NCBI RefSeq assembly: GCF_900129635.1
Contig: NZ_FSRB01000001.1
Location: 1,527,501-1,591,500 of the forward strand
Direction of reading: 5' to 3'
Length of the DNA stretch: 64,000 nucleotides
From: Singulisphaera sp. GP187
Lineage (GTDB): Bacteria > Planctomycetota > Planctomycetia > Isosphaerales > Isosphaeraceae
The translations under genes and the position numbers were made by a program. Under the pieces are notes generated by a model, which was not told the DNA's origin, made no database searches, and saw only the letters and a program-made list of their open reading frames with translations. Below, in pieces: positions 1 through 9,336 of the stretch; positions within the stretch are counted from its first letter, which is position 1, and each line of letters opens with the position of its first letter.

Positions 1-1562
1 TGCTCGACGTCGCGGCTCGCTCCCGAACCGACCAGGAAATCACCTTGCAATTTTCCGTGGCCGACACCGGGATCGGTGTGCCCGTCGAGAAGCGACGATC
101 CATCTTCGATCCGTTCGAGCAGGCGGACGGCTCAACCACCAGGAAATATGGAGGCACGGGACTCGGTCTGACCATTTCCTCCCGGTTAGTGGCGCTGATG
201 GGGGGCCAGATCTGGATTGATGGCAACCCCGAAGGCGGCAGCATCTTTCGATTCACCGCCCGATTCCCCGCGCACGCCGGCGCGCTTCCCGGACGTTCTT
301 CGCCCGATCCGGTCTGGCTCAACGGTGTGCGGATGCTGGTTGTCGATGACAATCGGACCAACCGGCTCATCCTTGAGGAAGTCCTTAAACACTGGGGTGC
401 ACTGCCGGTGACGGTCGATGACGGCTTCACGGCCATGACCGCCCTGGCGGAAGCGGTCGAACGCGGTTTGCCGTTCGAGGTCGTCCTGCTCGACCAGATG
501 ATGCCCGGAATGGACGGTTTCCAGCTTGCCGAACGGCTGCAGCGCGACCCAAGGTTTGGACAGCCCGAAATGTTGATGCTGACCTCCGGCGATCCGCGGA
601 ACGAGTCCGGTCTCACTTATCAGGATTTTGGCATCAGTGCTTGCCTGACCAAGCCTGTCAGACAGTCGGATTTATATAATTCCTTGATGGATTTGCTCCA
701 ACGCTCAGGGATTTCCGGTACGCCCGCTGGCGATGGCGCTGAGGACAAGGGGGCCGATCCCGCGAGTGACTCCGGAATGCAGGACGGCCGGCGGCTCGAG
801 GTGCTGCTGGCCGAGGATCATCTCGTCAACCAAAAGGTCGCGTCCGCGATGGTGCGAAGCTTGGGGCATCAGGTGACGGTGGTGGACAACGGGCAAGCCG
901 CGGTGGAGGCGCTGGACCAGAATACGTTTGACGTGATCCTCATGGACCTTCAGATGACCGTGATGGACGGGTTCGCGGCACTGGCGGCGATTCGAGCACG
1001 TCCCGGGGCGGACCGTCAGATCCCGATCATCGCACTCACCGCGCACGCCATGAAAGGGGATCGCGAACGCTGCTTGGAGGTGGGGTTCGACGGCTACCTG
1101 TCCAAACCGGTCACGATCCCGACGATGCGCGAGGAACTGCACCGGGTCTGTGCGCAAACCGTCGCCTTGCCGGTGCTCCATGAGCTGGGAGCCGAAGCCG
1201 AAAGCGCTCAGAGTTCGGCGGGTTTCAGCTTCGATCGCCTCGTGGAGCGATGTGATGATGACCCGGACTTCGCTCGGGAAGTGCTTGAGGACTTCGTACG
1301 GACCGTCCCCGCGGCGATCGAACGACTGGTTGATGCGGCGAGAATCGAGGATGGAGCGAGCGTCGCGCGCTCCGCCCATGGTTTGAAGGGGACCTTTTCG
1401 ACCGTCGGAGCCGAACGTCTCAGCGAATCCTGGAGCCGGCTCGAGTCCTTGGGGGAGCAAGGCGAAATGGCAGGCATTCGCGAGGAACTCGTCCTCGCAT
1501 GCCGCGACTGGGAGCAGTTGCTCTCGCAGTTGGAACATCACTTGAACCAGGGAATTTCATGA
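1..1562 (+). CDS. Hybrid histidine kinase, C-terminal part (HATPase-REC-REC-Hpt), 5' truncated by window
   Basis: The open frame runs in from the left edge (codons in phase from base 3), so the sensor and HisKA parts are missing. What is visible starts in the ATPase domain: the G1 box (VADTGIGVP) and G2 box (GGTGLGL). Two receiver domains follow, with phospho-acceptor Asp in LLDQMMPGMDGF and in LMDLQMTVMDGF. A C-terminal Hpt domain carries the phosphotransfer His in SAHGLKGTF. This is the architecture of a BarA/ArcB-type phosphorelay kinase. The stop codon overlaps the start of the next gene (ATGA), so the two are translationally coupled and the diguanylate cyclase is a likely output partner. 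The partner assignment is inference; the domains are clear. Confidence 0.93.
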   Translation, partial: LDVAARSRTDQEITLQFSVADTGIGVPVEKRRSIFDPFEQADGSTTRKYGGTGLGLTISSRLVALMGGQIWIDGNPEGGSIFRFTARFPAHAGALPGRSSPDPVWLNGVRMLVVDDNRTNRLILEEVLKHWGALPVTVDDGFTAMTALAEAVERGLPFEVVLLDQMMPGMDGFQLAERLQRDPRFGQPEMLMLTSGDPRNESGLTYQDFGISACLTKPVRQSDLYNSLMDLLQRSGISGTPAGDGAEDKGADPASDSGMQDGRRLEVLLAEDHLVNQKVASAMVRSLGHQVTVVDNGQAAVEALDQNTFDVILMDLQMTVMDGFAALAAIRARPGADRQIPIIALTAHAMKGDRERCLEVGFDGYLSKPVTIPTMREELHRVCAQTVALPVLHELGAEAESAQSSAGFSFDRLVERCDDDPDFAREVLEDFVRTVPAAIERLVDAARIEDGASVARSAHGLKGTFSTVGAERLSESWSRLESLGEQGEMAGIREELVLACRDWEQLLSQLEHHLNQGIS

Positions 1563-2500
1563 AAATCTTGGTGGCCGATGATGAGTCGACCCCCGCGCTC
1601 TTTCTGCGTCGAACCTTGGAGCGATTGGGCCATGAGGTCGTGGTGGCATCGAACGGCCTGGAAGCCTGGGAGCGACTGCAAGCCGACGCGTTTCGACTGG
1701 TGATCACCGACTGGATGATGCCGGGCCTGGACGGACTGGACCTCTGCCGAAGAATCCGTGGCCGCGGTGATTCCTCGTACATCTACATCATCCTCTTGAC
1801 CGCCCGTGAAGGGTTGCAAGACAGGCTCGCCGGCCTGACCGCCGGGGCCGACGATTTTCTGTCCAAGCCGATGGATCCGGCCGAGCTGGCGGCGCGCGTC
1901 GGGATTGCCGGGCGGATCGTGGCGATGCAGGAGGAGTTGGAACGGAAGAATGTCCAACTCGCGGAGTTGGCGACGACCGATGGGCTCACTGGTTTGAAGA
2001 ACCGTCGCTGCTTCGATGAAGCCCTGACAACCGCCTGCTCGTTCGCCGTGCGCTGTGGGTATCCGCTCTCGTTAATGATGTTCGACGTCGACCACTTCAA
2101 GACGCTCAACGACTCATTCGGCCACCCGGCCGGTGATTCCGTGCTGGCAACGCTCGCCGAGATTCTCAGGAGCGAGACGCGCGACCATGACGTCGTGGCC
2201 CGGTACGGGGGCGAAGAGTTTACCGTCCTGTTGCCGGCCACGGTCGCCGAGGAGGCGTCCCAGTTGGCCGATCGCCTCCGGATGACCGTCAGGAATCATC
2301 CCTGGTCCCAACGGGCCGTGACGGTGAGCGCAGGGGTCGCAACCACGGGGGCCGACCTGGCCACGGGCCCAGCGTTACTGGAGGCGGCCGACCGGGCGCT
2401 TTACCACTCCAAGCGATCGGGCCGCGATCGGGTTACGCACCACGATTCTTTTCAGGGAGAGATCGCCTCGAGTCATGCTCGTGATCCCATGGCACTTTGA
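1559..2500 (+). CDS. Response regulator with GGDEF diguanylate cyclase output
   Basis: The 313-residue protein has an N-terminal receiver domain (acidic pocket VADDE, phospho-acceptor Asp in VITDWMMPGLDG, conserved Lys in FLSKPMD), a short coiled linker, and a GGDEF domain beginning DGLTGLKNRR with an intact active-site loop GGEEF. Five residues before the loop is RDHD, which matches the RxxD inhibitory site, so product inhibition by c-di-GMP is expected. The start at 1559 is chosen because it overlaps the upstream kinase stop and begins exactly at the REC domain; an in-frame upstream start at 1499 would lie inside the kinase gene. It should make c-di-GMP on phosphorylation by the upstream kinase (inferred from coupling). 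Confidence 0.93.
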   Translation: MKILVADDESTPALFLRRTLERLGHEVVVASNGLEAWERLQADAFRLVITDWMMPGLDGLDLCRRIRGRGDSSYIYIILLTAREGLQDRLAGLTAGADDFLSKPMDPAELAARVGIAGRIVAMQEELERKNVQLAELATTDGLTGLKNRRCFDEALTTACSFAVRCGYPLSLMMFDVDHFKTLNDSFGHPAGDSVLATLAEILRSETRDHDVVARYGGEEFTVLLPATVAEEASQLADRLRMTVRNHPWSQRAVTVSAGVATTGADLATGPALLEAADRALYHSKRSGRDRVTHHDSFQGEIASSHARDPMAL

Positions 2501-2813
2501 TCGTCAAAGCGAGTTCTCGTTCACGATGTCGACGGCCAGCGCCGGCGAGAGAGTGAGCCGTTCGTTCTCCCGCAGCGGGGAATTACCCCTGCTTTGAGAA
2601 CGTAATCTCGCCGTTGATTTGGACGTCGCTTCCGAGCCGAACTGGCCCGAAAACCGGCAAGAAAACCGCCTCGAGCCGTTGCGCTCACCCCGGCCGGCTT
2701 CGTGCAATTCTCGCGGACTCGGCGAACTCCGCTTGAATTCTGACCGACTTAACCGCAATAATACGCTCCATCTGAAGAAATCGCCTTGATCCGTTTGGGA
2801 GTTGTTCGGCGTT
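2501..2813. other. Non-coding gap before small basic protein gene
   Basis: No convincing gene, RNA or repeat is visible in these 313 bases. The last part holds the GGGAG ribosome binding site of the gene at 2814 and presumably its promoter, but no clear -35/-10 pair stands out. Confidence 0.4.
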
Positions 2814-2957
2814 ATGAAAGCCAAGACCAAGCATCGCAAAAGCTATAAGTGGCGAAAAAAAGCCGATAGCTCGCCCATCGCCAAGGGGCGGCGGCCGAAG
2901 CGGCACGGCGTCCGCAACCCCAGGAAGCAGAAGCACCTGGGTGGCGTCGGCCTTTAA
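2814..2957 (+). CDS. Very basic 47-residue protein
   Basis: ATG to TAA encodes 47 residues, of which 11 are Lys and 7 are Arg, with no long hydrophobic stretch. It starts MKAKTKHRKSYKWRKK and ends with the Gly-rich tail HLGGVGL. A GGGAG motif lies about 11 bases before the ATG. Composition resembles ribosomal or nucleic-acid-binding small proteins, and small basic proteins of this size are annotated in planctomycete/verrucomicrobial genomes, but I cannot name the family. It stands alone between the cyclase gene and the suf operon on the same strand. Function unknown; rRNA or DNA binding is inference from charge. Confidence 0.7.
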   Translation: MKAKTKHRKSYKWRKKADSSPIAKGRRPKRHGVRNPRKQKHLGGVGL

Positions 2958-3156
2958 GGCCGAGCCGGCTCGCCTCGCCTTTTTCCCCTGTTGACGACAT
3001 TGGACCTCCCGCCTTCCCCACTTCCCGCTCGGAAGTGGCTAGGGATCGGGCGGTCCATTGTGCATTTCCGTTTCCGCCTGATTCTCGTGGTCACGCATCA
3101 AAGCGACCACTCCCCGCCTGAACTGAGTCGGCCTCTCGCTTCGCATTGCCCGAGGC

Positions 3157-3180
3157 TTTTCGCAAGAAAATTTGCGAAAA
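3157..3180. promoter_or_regulatory. Candidate SufR operator upstream of the suf operon
   Basis: A perfect 9-bp inverted repeat, TTTTCGCAA - 6 nt - TTGCGAAAA, lies 134 bases before the chosen sufR start. The core geometry CAA-N6-TTG resembles the CAAC-N6-GTTG site reported for cyanobacterial SufR (from memory). It is the only sharp palindrome in the sufR leader, so autoregulation of the operon through it is a reasonable inference. Confidence 0.5.
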
Positions 3181-3313
3181 ATAGGGCTCTCTGATGGACG
3201 TTGTGAGGGTCGCCCCTTACAATCCAAGTGAATCTGCCGTTGAGGAGGTGTCCGGCGCGTCCGGTCAACTCAGCGGGGCGCTCAGGCTTTATCCAGACGA
3301 GAGGGGGGTGGCG

Positions 3314-3964
3314 ATGATCGAAGCTGCGGATCGCTCGCTCCTGGATTCGATTCGCAGGCACGGTCCCCTGACGATCGCCGAGATGGCGGCCCGTCAGGGA
3401 GTGACGCCGACGGCGATTCGGAACCGCCTCACGCGGCTGATCGGCTCCGGGATGGTCGAGCGGCGCCTCGAGCATGGGGGGCGTGGTCGCCCTCGCCACG
3501 TTTACGAGGCGAGTGTCGAGGCCCACAAGCGGCTCGGGCAGAATTATGCCGACCTGGCCGTGGTGCTCTGGGATGAAATGATGCGGACGGTCGAGGACCG
3601 AAAGCTTCGTCGCTTCCTCTTTGGCCGAATCACCGAGCGGCTGGCCGAGCTCTATCGATCCCAGGTTACCGGGGATGAGTGGGAGGGGCGGCTCGTGCAG
3701 CTCGGCACCATTCTCCACGACCGCGGGGTCGAAACCGAAGTGACGTTGTCGGGAGGGGGGCGGAATTCGGTGCTGAAACAGCACTCATGCCCCTACTTTG
3801 AATTGGCCGCGGTGGATCGGGCGGTTTGCGCCATGGAGCGCAAGATGTTCGAGAAGGTCGTGGGTCGAGGGCTTCGTCTGAGCCAATGCCGGCTCGACGG
3901 CCATCGCTCGTGCGACTTCGAGGCAAAGCCCGAGATACTCGCGGCGGCGGCCCAGGCCGTCTGA
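3314..3964 (+). CDS. sufR: SufR-like Fe-S sensing transcriptional regulator
   Basis: The protein is 216 residues. Residues 1-75 form a winged helix-turn-helix of the DeoR/ArsR-like kind (TIAEMAARQGVTPTAIRNRL) with a basic wing (GGRGRPRHVY). The C-terminal third has four cysteines spaced C-x12-C-x19-C-x7-C, suited to binding an Fe-S cluster as in SufR. Gene order, immediately before sufC, supports the call. The start at 3314 is preferred over ATG 3194 because GAGGGGGG precedes it, the length fits the family, and 3194 would lie only 13 bases past the candidate operator. It probably represses the suf operon when clusters are plentiful (family knowledge). Confidence 0.82.
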   Translation: MIEAADRSLLDSIRRHGPLTIAEMAARQGVTPTAIRNRLTRLIGSGMVERRLEHGGRGRPRHVYEASVEAHKRLGQNYADLAVVLWDEMMRTVEDRKLRRFLFGRITERLAELYRSQVTGDEWEGRLVQLGTILHDRGVETEVTLSGGGRNSVLKQHSCPYFELAAVDRAVCAMERKMFEKVVGRGLRLSQCRLDGHRSCDFEAKPEILAAAAQAV

Positions 3965-4062
3965 GACCTTTTATCGAATCAACCGGTTTTCAGCGAACGA
4001 GACGAGATGACCGGACCAGCGGGAGGGGCACCTCGAGCCGGTCCCAACAGGGCAGGAGCGTA

Positions 4063-4896
4063 ATGAGCAAGGTTCTTCAGATCAGCAACCTTCACGTCGC
4101 GATCGACGGCAAGGAGATCCTCAAGGGGGTCGACCTCACGATCCGCCAAGGCGAAGTTCATGCCTTGATGGGACCGAACGGTTCGGGTAAGAGCACCTTG
4201 AGCTACGCCCTGATGGGTCACCCGAATTACGAGGTGACGGAGGGCACGGCAACGCTCGACGGCCAGGACATCCTCGAGATGGAGGCGGACGAGCGCGCCA
4301 AGGCGGGCCTCTTCCTCGCTTTCCAGTACCCGACGTCGATCCCTGGCGTCACGGTGGCCAACTTCCTCCGTCACGCGGTCAGCAACGTTCGCAATCCCGA
4401 CCGCAAGGAAGGGGAGGAGCTGATCTCGATGCGTGAGTTCCGCAAGGAGCTCCGCGAGCAGATGGACGAACTGGGCATGGACCCCGAGTTCGCCCGCCGC
4501 TACCTCAACGAAGGGTTCTCCGGCGGCGAAAAGAAGCGGGCCGAAGTGCTTCAGCTCGCCATGCTCCGCCCCGCCTTCGCCATTCTCGACGAGACCGATA
4601 GCGGACTCGACATCGACGCGGTGCGGGTTGTCTCCGAAGGGGTCAACAAGGTCGCGGCGAAGGTTTCGACCGGCATCCTGGTCATCACCCACTATCAACG
4701 GATCTTGAATTACATCAAACCTGGCTTCGTCCATATCCTCTTCGGCGGTCGGATCGTGGAAAACGGCGGTCCGGAATTGGTGGATCTCCTCGAGCGTGAA
4801 GGCTACGACTGGGTCCGCGCCAAGTATCCCGAGGCGGCCAAGGACGAGGACGAGATGGAGCAACACGCCTCACCGTCCGGTCAACTGACCTTCTGA
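4063..4896 (+). CDS. sufC: Fe-S assembly ATPase SufC
   Basis: This is a 277-residue ABC-type ATPase with Walker [13 protein letters not shown] signature FSGGEKKR and Walker [14 protein letters not shown], the Asp/Glu pair and D-loop being typical of SufC. It powers the SufBCD scaffold in the cytoplasm. The start at 4063 has an AGGAG site six bases upstream; the longer in-frame ORF runs back into sufR and is rejected. The C-terminus carries about 25 extra residues, acidic and then polar ([13 protein letters not shown]), beyond the usual SufC end. It is followed 35 bases later by sufB. Confidence 0.97.
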   Translation: MSKVLQISNLHVAIDGKEILKGVDLTIRQGEVHALMGPNGSGKSTLSYALMGHPNYEVTEGTATLDGQDILEMEADERAKAGLFLAFQYPTSIPGVTVANFLRHAVSNVRNPDRKEGEELISMREFRKELREQMDELGMDPEFARRYLNEGFSGGEKKRAEVLQLAMLRPAFAILDETDSGLDIDAVRVVSEGVNKVAAKVSTGILVITHYQRILNYIKPGFVHILFGGRIVENGGPELVDLLEREGYDWVRAKYPEAAKDEDEMEQHASPSGQLTF

Positions 4897-4931
4897 GCCC
4901 GACCCGACCTCCTGAGGAAGGAAGTGACGCG

Positions 4932-6347
4932 ATGGCGACTGATCTGAGCGGGCAGGTGCAAGGAATCAAGGACGAGTACAAGTTCGGGTTTCGCGACTCG
5001 GATGATAATTACTCGTTCAAGAGCGGTAAGGGGCTCAATCGCGAGGTCGTTCACCAGATCTCCGAGATGAAGAGCGAACCCCAGTGGATGCGCGACTTCC
5101 GCCTCAAGGCCCTCGAGGTCTTCTGGTCGAAGCCGACGCCGACCTGGGGCGGCGACCTTGCCAGCCTCAATTTCGACGATATTCATTACTACATGAAGGC
5201 GGCCGATCGCCAGGGGAAGACCTGGGACGACGTGCCGTCCGACATCAAAAACACGTTCGAGAAGCTGGGGATTCCCGAAGCGGAACGGAAGTTCCTGGCC
5301 GGCGTCGGTGCCCAGTACGAGTCGGAGGTTGTTTATCACAGCCTCCGCGAAGACCTCCAGAAGAAGGGGGTCATCTTCGTCGATACCGACACGGCGCTCC
5401 GCGAGTATCCCGACCTGGTCAAGCAGTACTTGGGCACGGTCATCCCGATCCACGACAACAAGTTCGCCGCCTTGAACTCGGCGGTCTGGTCGGGCGGCTC
5501 GTTCGTCTACATCCCGGCCGGCGTCAAGGTCGACATCCCGCTCCAGGCCTATTTCCGGATCAATGCCGAGAACATGGGTCAGTTCGAGCGCACCTTGATC
5601 GTGGTCGAAGAAGGGGCGCAGGTCCACTACGTCGAAGGGTGTACCGCCCCGATGTACACGACCGAGAGCCTGCACTCGGCCGTCGTCGAGATCATCGTCA
5701 AGAAGGGCGGGCGCTGCCGCTACACGACGATCCAGAACTGGGCGAGCAACATCTACAACCTCGTGACCAAGCGTGCGGTCGCCCACGAGGACGCCCTGAT
5801 GGAGTGGGTCGACGGCAACCTCGGCAGCCGCCTGACGATGAAGTACCCGGCCGTCTACATGATGGGCAAGGGGGCGCGTGGTGAGATCCTCTCGATCGCG
5901 TTCGCCGGCAAGGGGCAGCATCAGGACGCCGGTGGCAAGGTCGTCCATGGCGCACCTTACACGAGCTCGCGGATCATCTCCAAGAGCATCAGTAAGAACG
6001 GCGGACGAGCCAGCTACCGTGGTCTCCTCAAGGTGATCAACGGCGCCAAAGGCTCGAAGTCGAACGTCGTTTGCGACGCCCTGATCCTCGATCCCCAGAG
6101 CCGGTCCGACACCTACCCCTACATCGAGATCGACGAGGACGACGTCAAGATCGGCCACGAGGCCAGCGTCTCCAAGATCGGCGAGGAGCAGCTCTTCTAC
6201 CTCAAGAGCCGAGGCCTCAGCGAAGCCGAAGCGTCCACCCTGATCGTCAGCGGGTTCATCGAGCCGCTCGTCAAAGAGCTGCCGATGGAGTACGCCGTCG
6301 AGATGAACAAGCTGATCCAGCTTCAAATGGAAGGGTCGGTCGGTTAA
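4932..6347 (+). CDS. sufB: Fe-S cluster scaffold protein SufB
   Basis: The 471-residue protein matches SufB over its full length: N-terminal helical part ([15 protein letters not shown]), the right-handed beta-helix core, the conserved Cys in [11 protein letters not shown] and the Glu/His segment [19 protein letters not shown] near the C-terminus. These residues contribute to sulfur acceptance and cluster assembly in the family. The ATG follows GAGGAAGGAAG. It works with SufC and SufD as the SufBC2D scaffold. A 181-base spacer separates it from sufD, far longer than other gaps in this operon. Confidence 0.97.
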   Translation: MATDLSGQVQGIKDEYKFGFRDSDDNYSFKSGKGLNREVVHQISEMKSEPQWMRDFRLKALEVFWSKPTPTWGGDLASLNFDDIHYYMKAADRQGKTWDDVPSDIKNTFEKLGIPEAERKFLAGVGAQYESEVVYHSLREDLQKKGVIFVDTDTALREYPDLVKQYLGTVIPIHDNKFAALNSAVWSGGSFVYIPAGVKVDIPLQAYFRINAENMGQFERTLIVVEEGAQVHYVEGCTAPMYTTESLHSAVVEIIVKKGGRCRYTTIQNWASNIYNLVTKRAVAHEDALMEWVDGNLGSRLTMKYPAVYMMGKGARGEILSIAFAGKGQHQDAGGKVVHGAPYTSSRIISKSISKNGGRASYRGLLKVINGAKGSKSNVVCDALILDPQSRSDTYPYIEIDEDDVKIGHEASVSKIGEEQLFYLKSRGLSEAEASTLIVSGFIEPLVKELPMEYAVEMNKLIQLQMEGSVG

Positions 6348-6370
6348 TCACCGTGTGAGTGTCGGGCTCT

Positions 6371-6490
6371 CGACGACCCAAGGACCGCTCGATGACATGG
6401 TTTCATCGCGCGGTCCGGCTGTCGTCGGGTGACCGGGGCAAACGCAGCATGCCCTGGACTCAGTAGCCGTAGCTTGCCGGGGCACGCTGC
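6371..6490 (+). other. Structured sufB-sufD intergenic RNA (two hairpins)
   Basis: Bases 6382-6395 pair with 6403-6416 (13 of 14 positions, 7-nt loop) and this stem is enclosed by CGACGAC (6371-6377) pairing with GTCGTCG (6421-6427). A second stem pairs 6444-6454 with 6479-6490, with one or two mismatches. No T-run follows either stem, so these are not standard terminators; they could process or attenuate the transcript between sufB and sufD. Confidence 0.5.
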
Positions 6491-6528
6491 GCCCTGCCTC
6501 GAACCTTCGTCCGAGATCCACCCTTACG

Positions 6529-7887
6529 ATGAGCAGCGCATCCGCAACCAGCCCATCCCTCGCCACGGGCGGATTCACCGAAGCCGCCTTTGAGGCGTTC
6601 CTGAAACAACGCGACGAGCCGAAATGGCTTCAGGATCGCCGCCGCGAAGCGTTCGAGTGCTTCCGCTCGACCCCGCTCCCCACCTCGCGCGACGAGGAAT
6701 GGCGACGCACCGATATTCGAGCGCTCAAGCTCGATGCGTTCGGTCCGCCCCCGCTCCAAACGCCGAGTGCCGAGGCCCGCGCTGCGATCGATCCCGTCTG
6801 GCAGACGCTGAGCACCCACTACGCGACCGGCATCGAGCAGGTCAACGCGACCGTCACCCGCCGGCCCGATCCCGCGAAGCTGGGCGGGGCGATCCTGATG
6901 GATCTGGCTCAGGCGGTTAAAGACCATCCGGAAGTGCTCAAACGCTGGCTCCTGACGGACGTCGTCTCACCCCGCGAAGACGCCTTTTCCGCGTTGCACG
7001 CGGCCTTCTGGACCGGTGGCACACTGCTTTATGTGCCCAAGGGAGTGAAGGTTGAAGCCCCCTTGTTCAGCCTGATCGGTCTCGCCAAGGAAGGGCGGGT
7101 CGACTTCGACCACACCCTGATCGTGCTCGAAGACGGGGCCGAAGCCTCGTTCGTTCGCGAATCCACGGGACGAGAGCGATCCGACGCCCCTGGTTTGCAC
7201 GTGGGCGCAGTCGAGCTGGTCGTGGGTCGCGAAGCCAAGCTCCGGTTCGTCAATATCCAGAACTGGGATGCCGGCACCTGGCACTTCAGCCGGGAACGCG
7301 CCTTGGTCGGAGTCGACGCCGGCCTGCAGTGGACGGTGGGCGGACTCGGATCGCGGTTGGCGAAGGTCAACCAGGAAGTGGCGCTCGCCGGCCGAGGGTC
7401 GAAGGCCCAGGTCAATGGCGTTATGTTCACGACGGGACGTCAGCATCTCGCTTATTTCACGCGTCAGGACCACCAGGCTCCGAACACCACGAGCGACCTC
7501 CTGTACAAGGGGGGGCTCCGTGAAAAGTCGCGGATCGTCTGGAAGGGGATGATTCGGGTCGAGAAGGACGCCCAGCAGACCAACGCGTACCAGAAGAACG
7601 ACAATCTGGTGCTCTCCGACGGCGCCCGCGCCGACTCGATTCCTGGACTGGAGATCGAGGCCAACGACGTGCGCTGTACCCATGGTGCCACGGCGGGCCG
7701 GGTTGATGAAGACATGATCTTCTATGCCCAGGCACGCGGCATCGACCGGGAGACGGCGATCCGACTGATCGTCGAGGGCTTCTTCGCCAACGTGTACGAT
7801 CGGATCACCCTGGAACCGGTCCGCGAGACGTTGACGAAGGCGGTTGCCGAGAAGTTGCAACTCGGTGGCGGCGGCGAGTCGGCTTGA
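6529..7887 (+). CDS. sufD: Fe-S cluster assembly protein SufD
   Basis: The protein has 452 residues. The N-terminal helical region contains the typical [15 protein letters not shown] segment (RDEEWR-T in SufD), followed by the beta-helix core shared with SufB and the C-terminal [19 protein letters not shown] block containing the conserved His-Gly (CTHGA) that interacts with SufB. The core motif [19 protein letters not shown] parallels the same region of SufB. SufD completes the SufBC2D scaffold and helps iron entry (family knowledge). The start has no strong Shine-Dalgarno; translation may depend on the structured spacer upstream. Confidence 0.95.
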   Translation: MSSASATSPSLATGGFTEAAFEAFLKQRDEPKWLQDRRREAFECFRSTPLPTSRDEEWRRTDIRALKLDAFGPPPLQTPSAEARAAIDPVWQTLSTHYATGIEQVNATVTRRPDPAKLGGAILMDLAQAVKDHPEVLKRWLLTDVVSPREDAFSALHAAFWTGGTLLYVPKGVKVEAPLFSLIGLAKEGRVDFDHTLIVLEDGAEASFVRESTGRERSDAPGLHVGAVELVVGREAKLRFVNIQNWDAGTWHFSRERALVGVDAGLQWTVGGLGSRLAKVNQEVALAGRGSKAQVNGVMFTTGRQHLAYFTRQDHQAPNTTSDLLYKGGLREKSRIVWKGMIRVEKDAQQTNAYQKNDNLVLSDGARADSIPGLEIEANDVRCTHGATAGRVDEDMIFYAQARGIDRETAIRLIVEGFFANVYDRITLEPVRETLTKAVAEKLQLGGGGESA

Positions 7888-7972
7888 CCTGACGGCCGGC
7901 TCGGGCCGTCGGTTGCAATCACGATTGCAAATCTACTTGATCCCCACTTTTTCATTTGGAGCCCGTCCCGCC

Positions 7973-8827
7973 ATGGGAGAACCGTACGTCCATCCCGAAG
8001 TTCTTGTCTCGGCCGACTGGGTCGAGGCGCACCGCAACGATCCCAAGGTACGGATCGTCGAGAGCGACGAGGACGTCCTGCTCTATGACATGGGCCACGT
8101 CCCGGGCGCGGTCAAGATCGACTGGCAGGGGGATCTCCAGGACCAGATCATTCGCGACTACATCAACCCCGAGAAGTTCGCCGCGATCTGCGCGCGGTCG
8201 GGCATCGCCAATGACACGACGGTCGTCTTCTACGGCGACAAGTCGAACTGGTGGGCCTGTTACGCCTTCTGGGCGTTCAAGCTTTTCGGTCATCAGGACT
8301 GCCGGATCATGAACGGCGGCCGCAAGCTCTGGTCCGACCAGAACCGACCGGTCACGACCGAAGTGCCTCAGTATCCGCCCACCGACTACAAGTTGCAGCC
8401 GGGCAATGAGGAGCAGATCCGGGTGTTTCGCGACGCCGTGATGGACCATGTCAGGTCGGGGAAGCCGTTGCTCGACGTCCGGAGTCCCAAGGAGTTCACC
8501 GGCGAGAAGACGCACATGGAGGACTATCCCCAGGAAGGGTCGCTCCGTGGCGGCCACATCCCAGGGGCGGTGAGCGTCCCCTGGAACCGCGCGGTCAACG
8601 ACGACGGCACGTTCAAAACGGCCGACGAGCTGAGGGCGATTTACGAGGGCGAGGTCAGCCTGAAGTCGACCGACGACATCGTCGCCTACTGCCGGATCGG
8701 CGAGCGGTCGAGCTTGACCTGGTTCGTGCTCACCTACTTACTCGGATATGCCAAGGTTCGCAACTATGACGGATCGTGGTGCGAGTGGGGCAACCTCGTT
8801 CGCGCACCGATCGCCAAGGGGGCCTGA
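7973..8827 (+). CDS. Two-domain rhodanese (thiosulfate sulfurtransferase) inside the suf operon
   Basis: The 284-residue protein has two tandem rhodanese domains. The N-terminal one lacks the catalytic Cys loop; the C-terminal one has the active loop CRIGERSS with Cys240, the sequence typical of SseA/CysA thiosulfate sulfurtransferases. The CH2-like motifs GHVPGAV and GGHIPGAV appear in both domains. It lies between sufD and sufE, the place where sufS normally sits, and ends nine bases before sufE. It could hand a persulfide to SufE in place of, or in addition to, a cysteine desulfurase; that role is inference. The start is the ATG following the first inter-domain-free methionine, with only a weak GGAG upstream. 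Confidence 0.92.
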   Translation: MGEPYVHPEVLVSADWVEAHRNDPKVRIVESDEDVLLYDMGHVPGAVKIDWQGDLQDQIIRDYINPEKFAAICARSGIANDTTVVFYGDKSNWWACYAFWAFKLFGHQDCRIMNGGRKLWSDQNRPVTTEVPQYPPTDYKLQPGNEEQIRVFRDAVMDHVRSGKPLLDVRSPKEFTGEKTHMEDYPQEGSLRGGHIPGAVSVPWNRAVNDDGTFKTADELRAIYEGEVSLKSTDDIVAYCRIGERSSLTWFVLTYLLGYAKVRNYDGSWCEWGNLVRAPIAKGA

Positions 8828-8836
8828 GGTCGTCCT

Positions 8837-9322
8837 ATGCCCGCCACACTCGACGCGATCGTCTCGGAACTGAGCGAGGCCGACCGCCAGGAGCGGATCG
8901 AGCTCCTGATTGATTTCGCCAGAAACCTACCCGCTCTGCCCGATCGTCTCGCCGAGCATAAGGACGCGGCGCATCGGGTGGAGGAATGTCAATCGCCGGT
9001 CTTCCTGTTCGTCGAGCTCGAGCAGGACCGGGTGGCGATCCATGCCGATGCGCCGATCGAAGCGCCGACGGTCCGTGGCTTCGTCGCGATCCTGGTGGAG
9101 GGCCTCAACGGCGCCACCATCGAAGAGATCCTCCAGGTTCGCGACAGCCTGATCGAGCAGATCGGCTTGCCCGAGATCCTGGGGATGCTCCGGGTCCGCG
9201 GCCTGAGCGGCGTCCTCAGACGCTTGAAAGCGGAAGTCACCCGCGCCGCGATGGCGCGGTCCTTGACCCTTGCCCCCGAAGCCGGGGCAGAAATCGACTC
9301 GAAACCAAACGCTCCCGAATGA
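8837..9322 (+). CDS. sufE: Sulfur acceptor SufE
   Basis: This 161-residue protein is a typical SufE: the N-terminal helix IELLIDFARNLPALPD, the conserved Cys51 in HRVEECQSPVFL that accepts persulfide, and the LEGLNGAT-like block (VEGLNGATIEEILQV). The Cys number matches that of E. coli SufE. It has a 20-25 residue C-terminal extension. It starts nine bases after the rhodanese gene, and its stop overlaps an ATG (9319) in the frame of the next gene. It should deliver sulfur to SufB; in this operon the only visible donor is the rhodanese. Confidence 0.95.
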   Translation: MPATLDAIVSELSEADRQERIELLIDFARNLPALPDRLAEHKDAAHRVEECQSPVFLFVELEQDRVAIHADAPIEAPTVRGFVAILVEGLNGATIEEILQVRDSLIEQIGLPEILGMLRVRGLSGVLRRLKAEVTRAAMARSLTLAPEAGAEIDSKPNAPE

Positions 9323-9336
9323 AAGGTCTGCGACCG

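Noticed and set aside
4881-6326. 481-residue minus-strand ORF opposite sufB
   Set aside because: It is the antisense shadow of the strongly supported sufB gene and shows only low-complexity Asp/Leu/Arg content.
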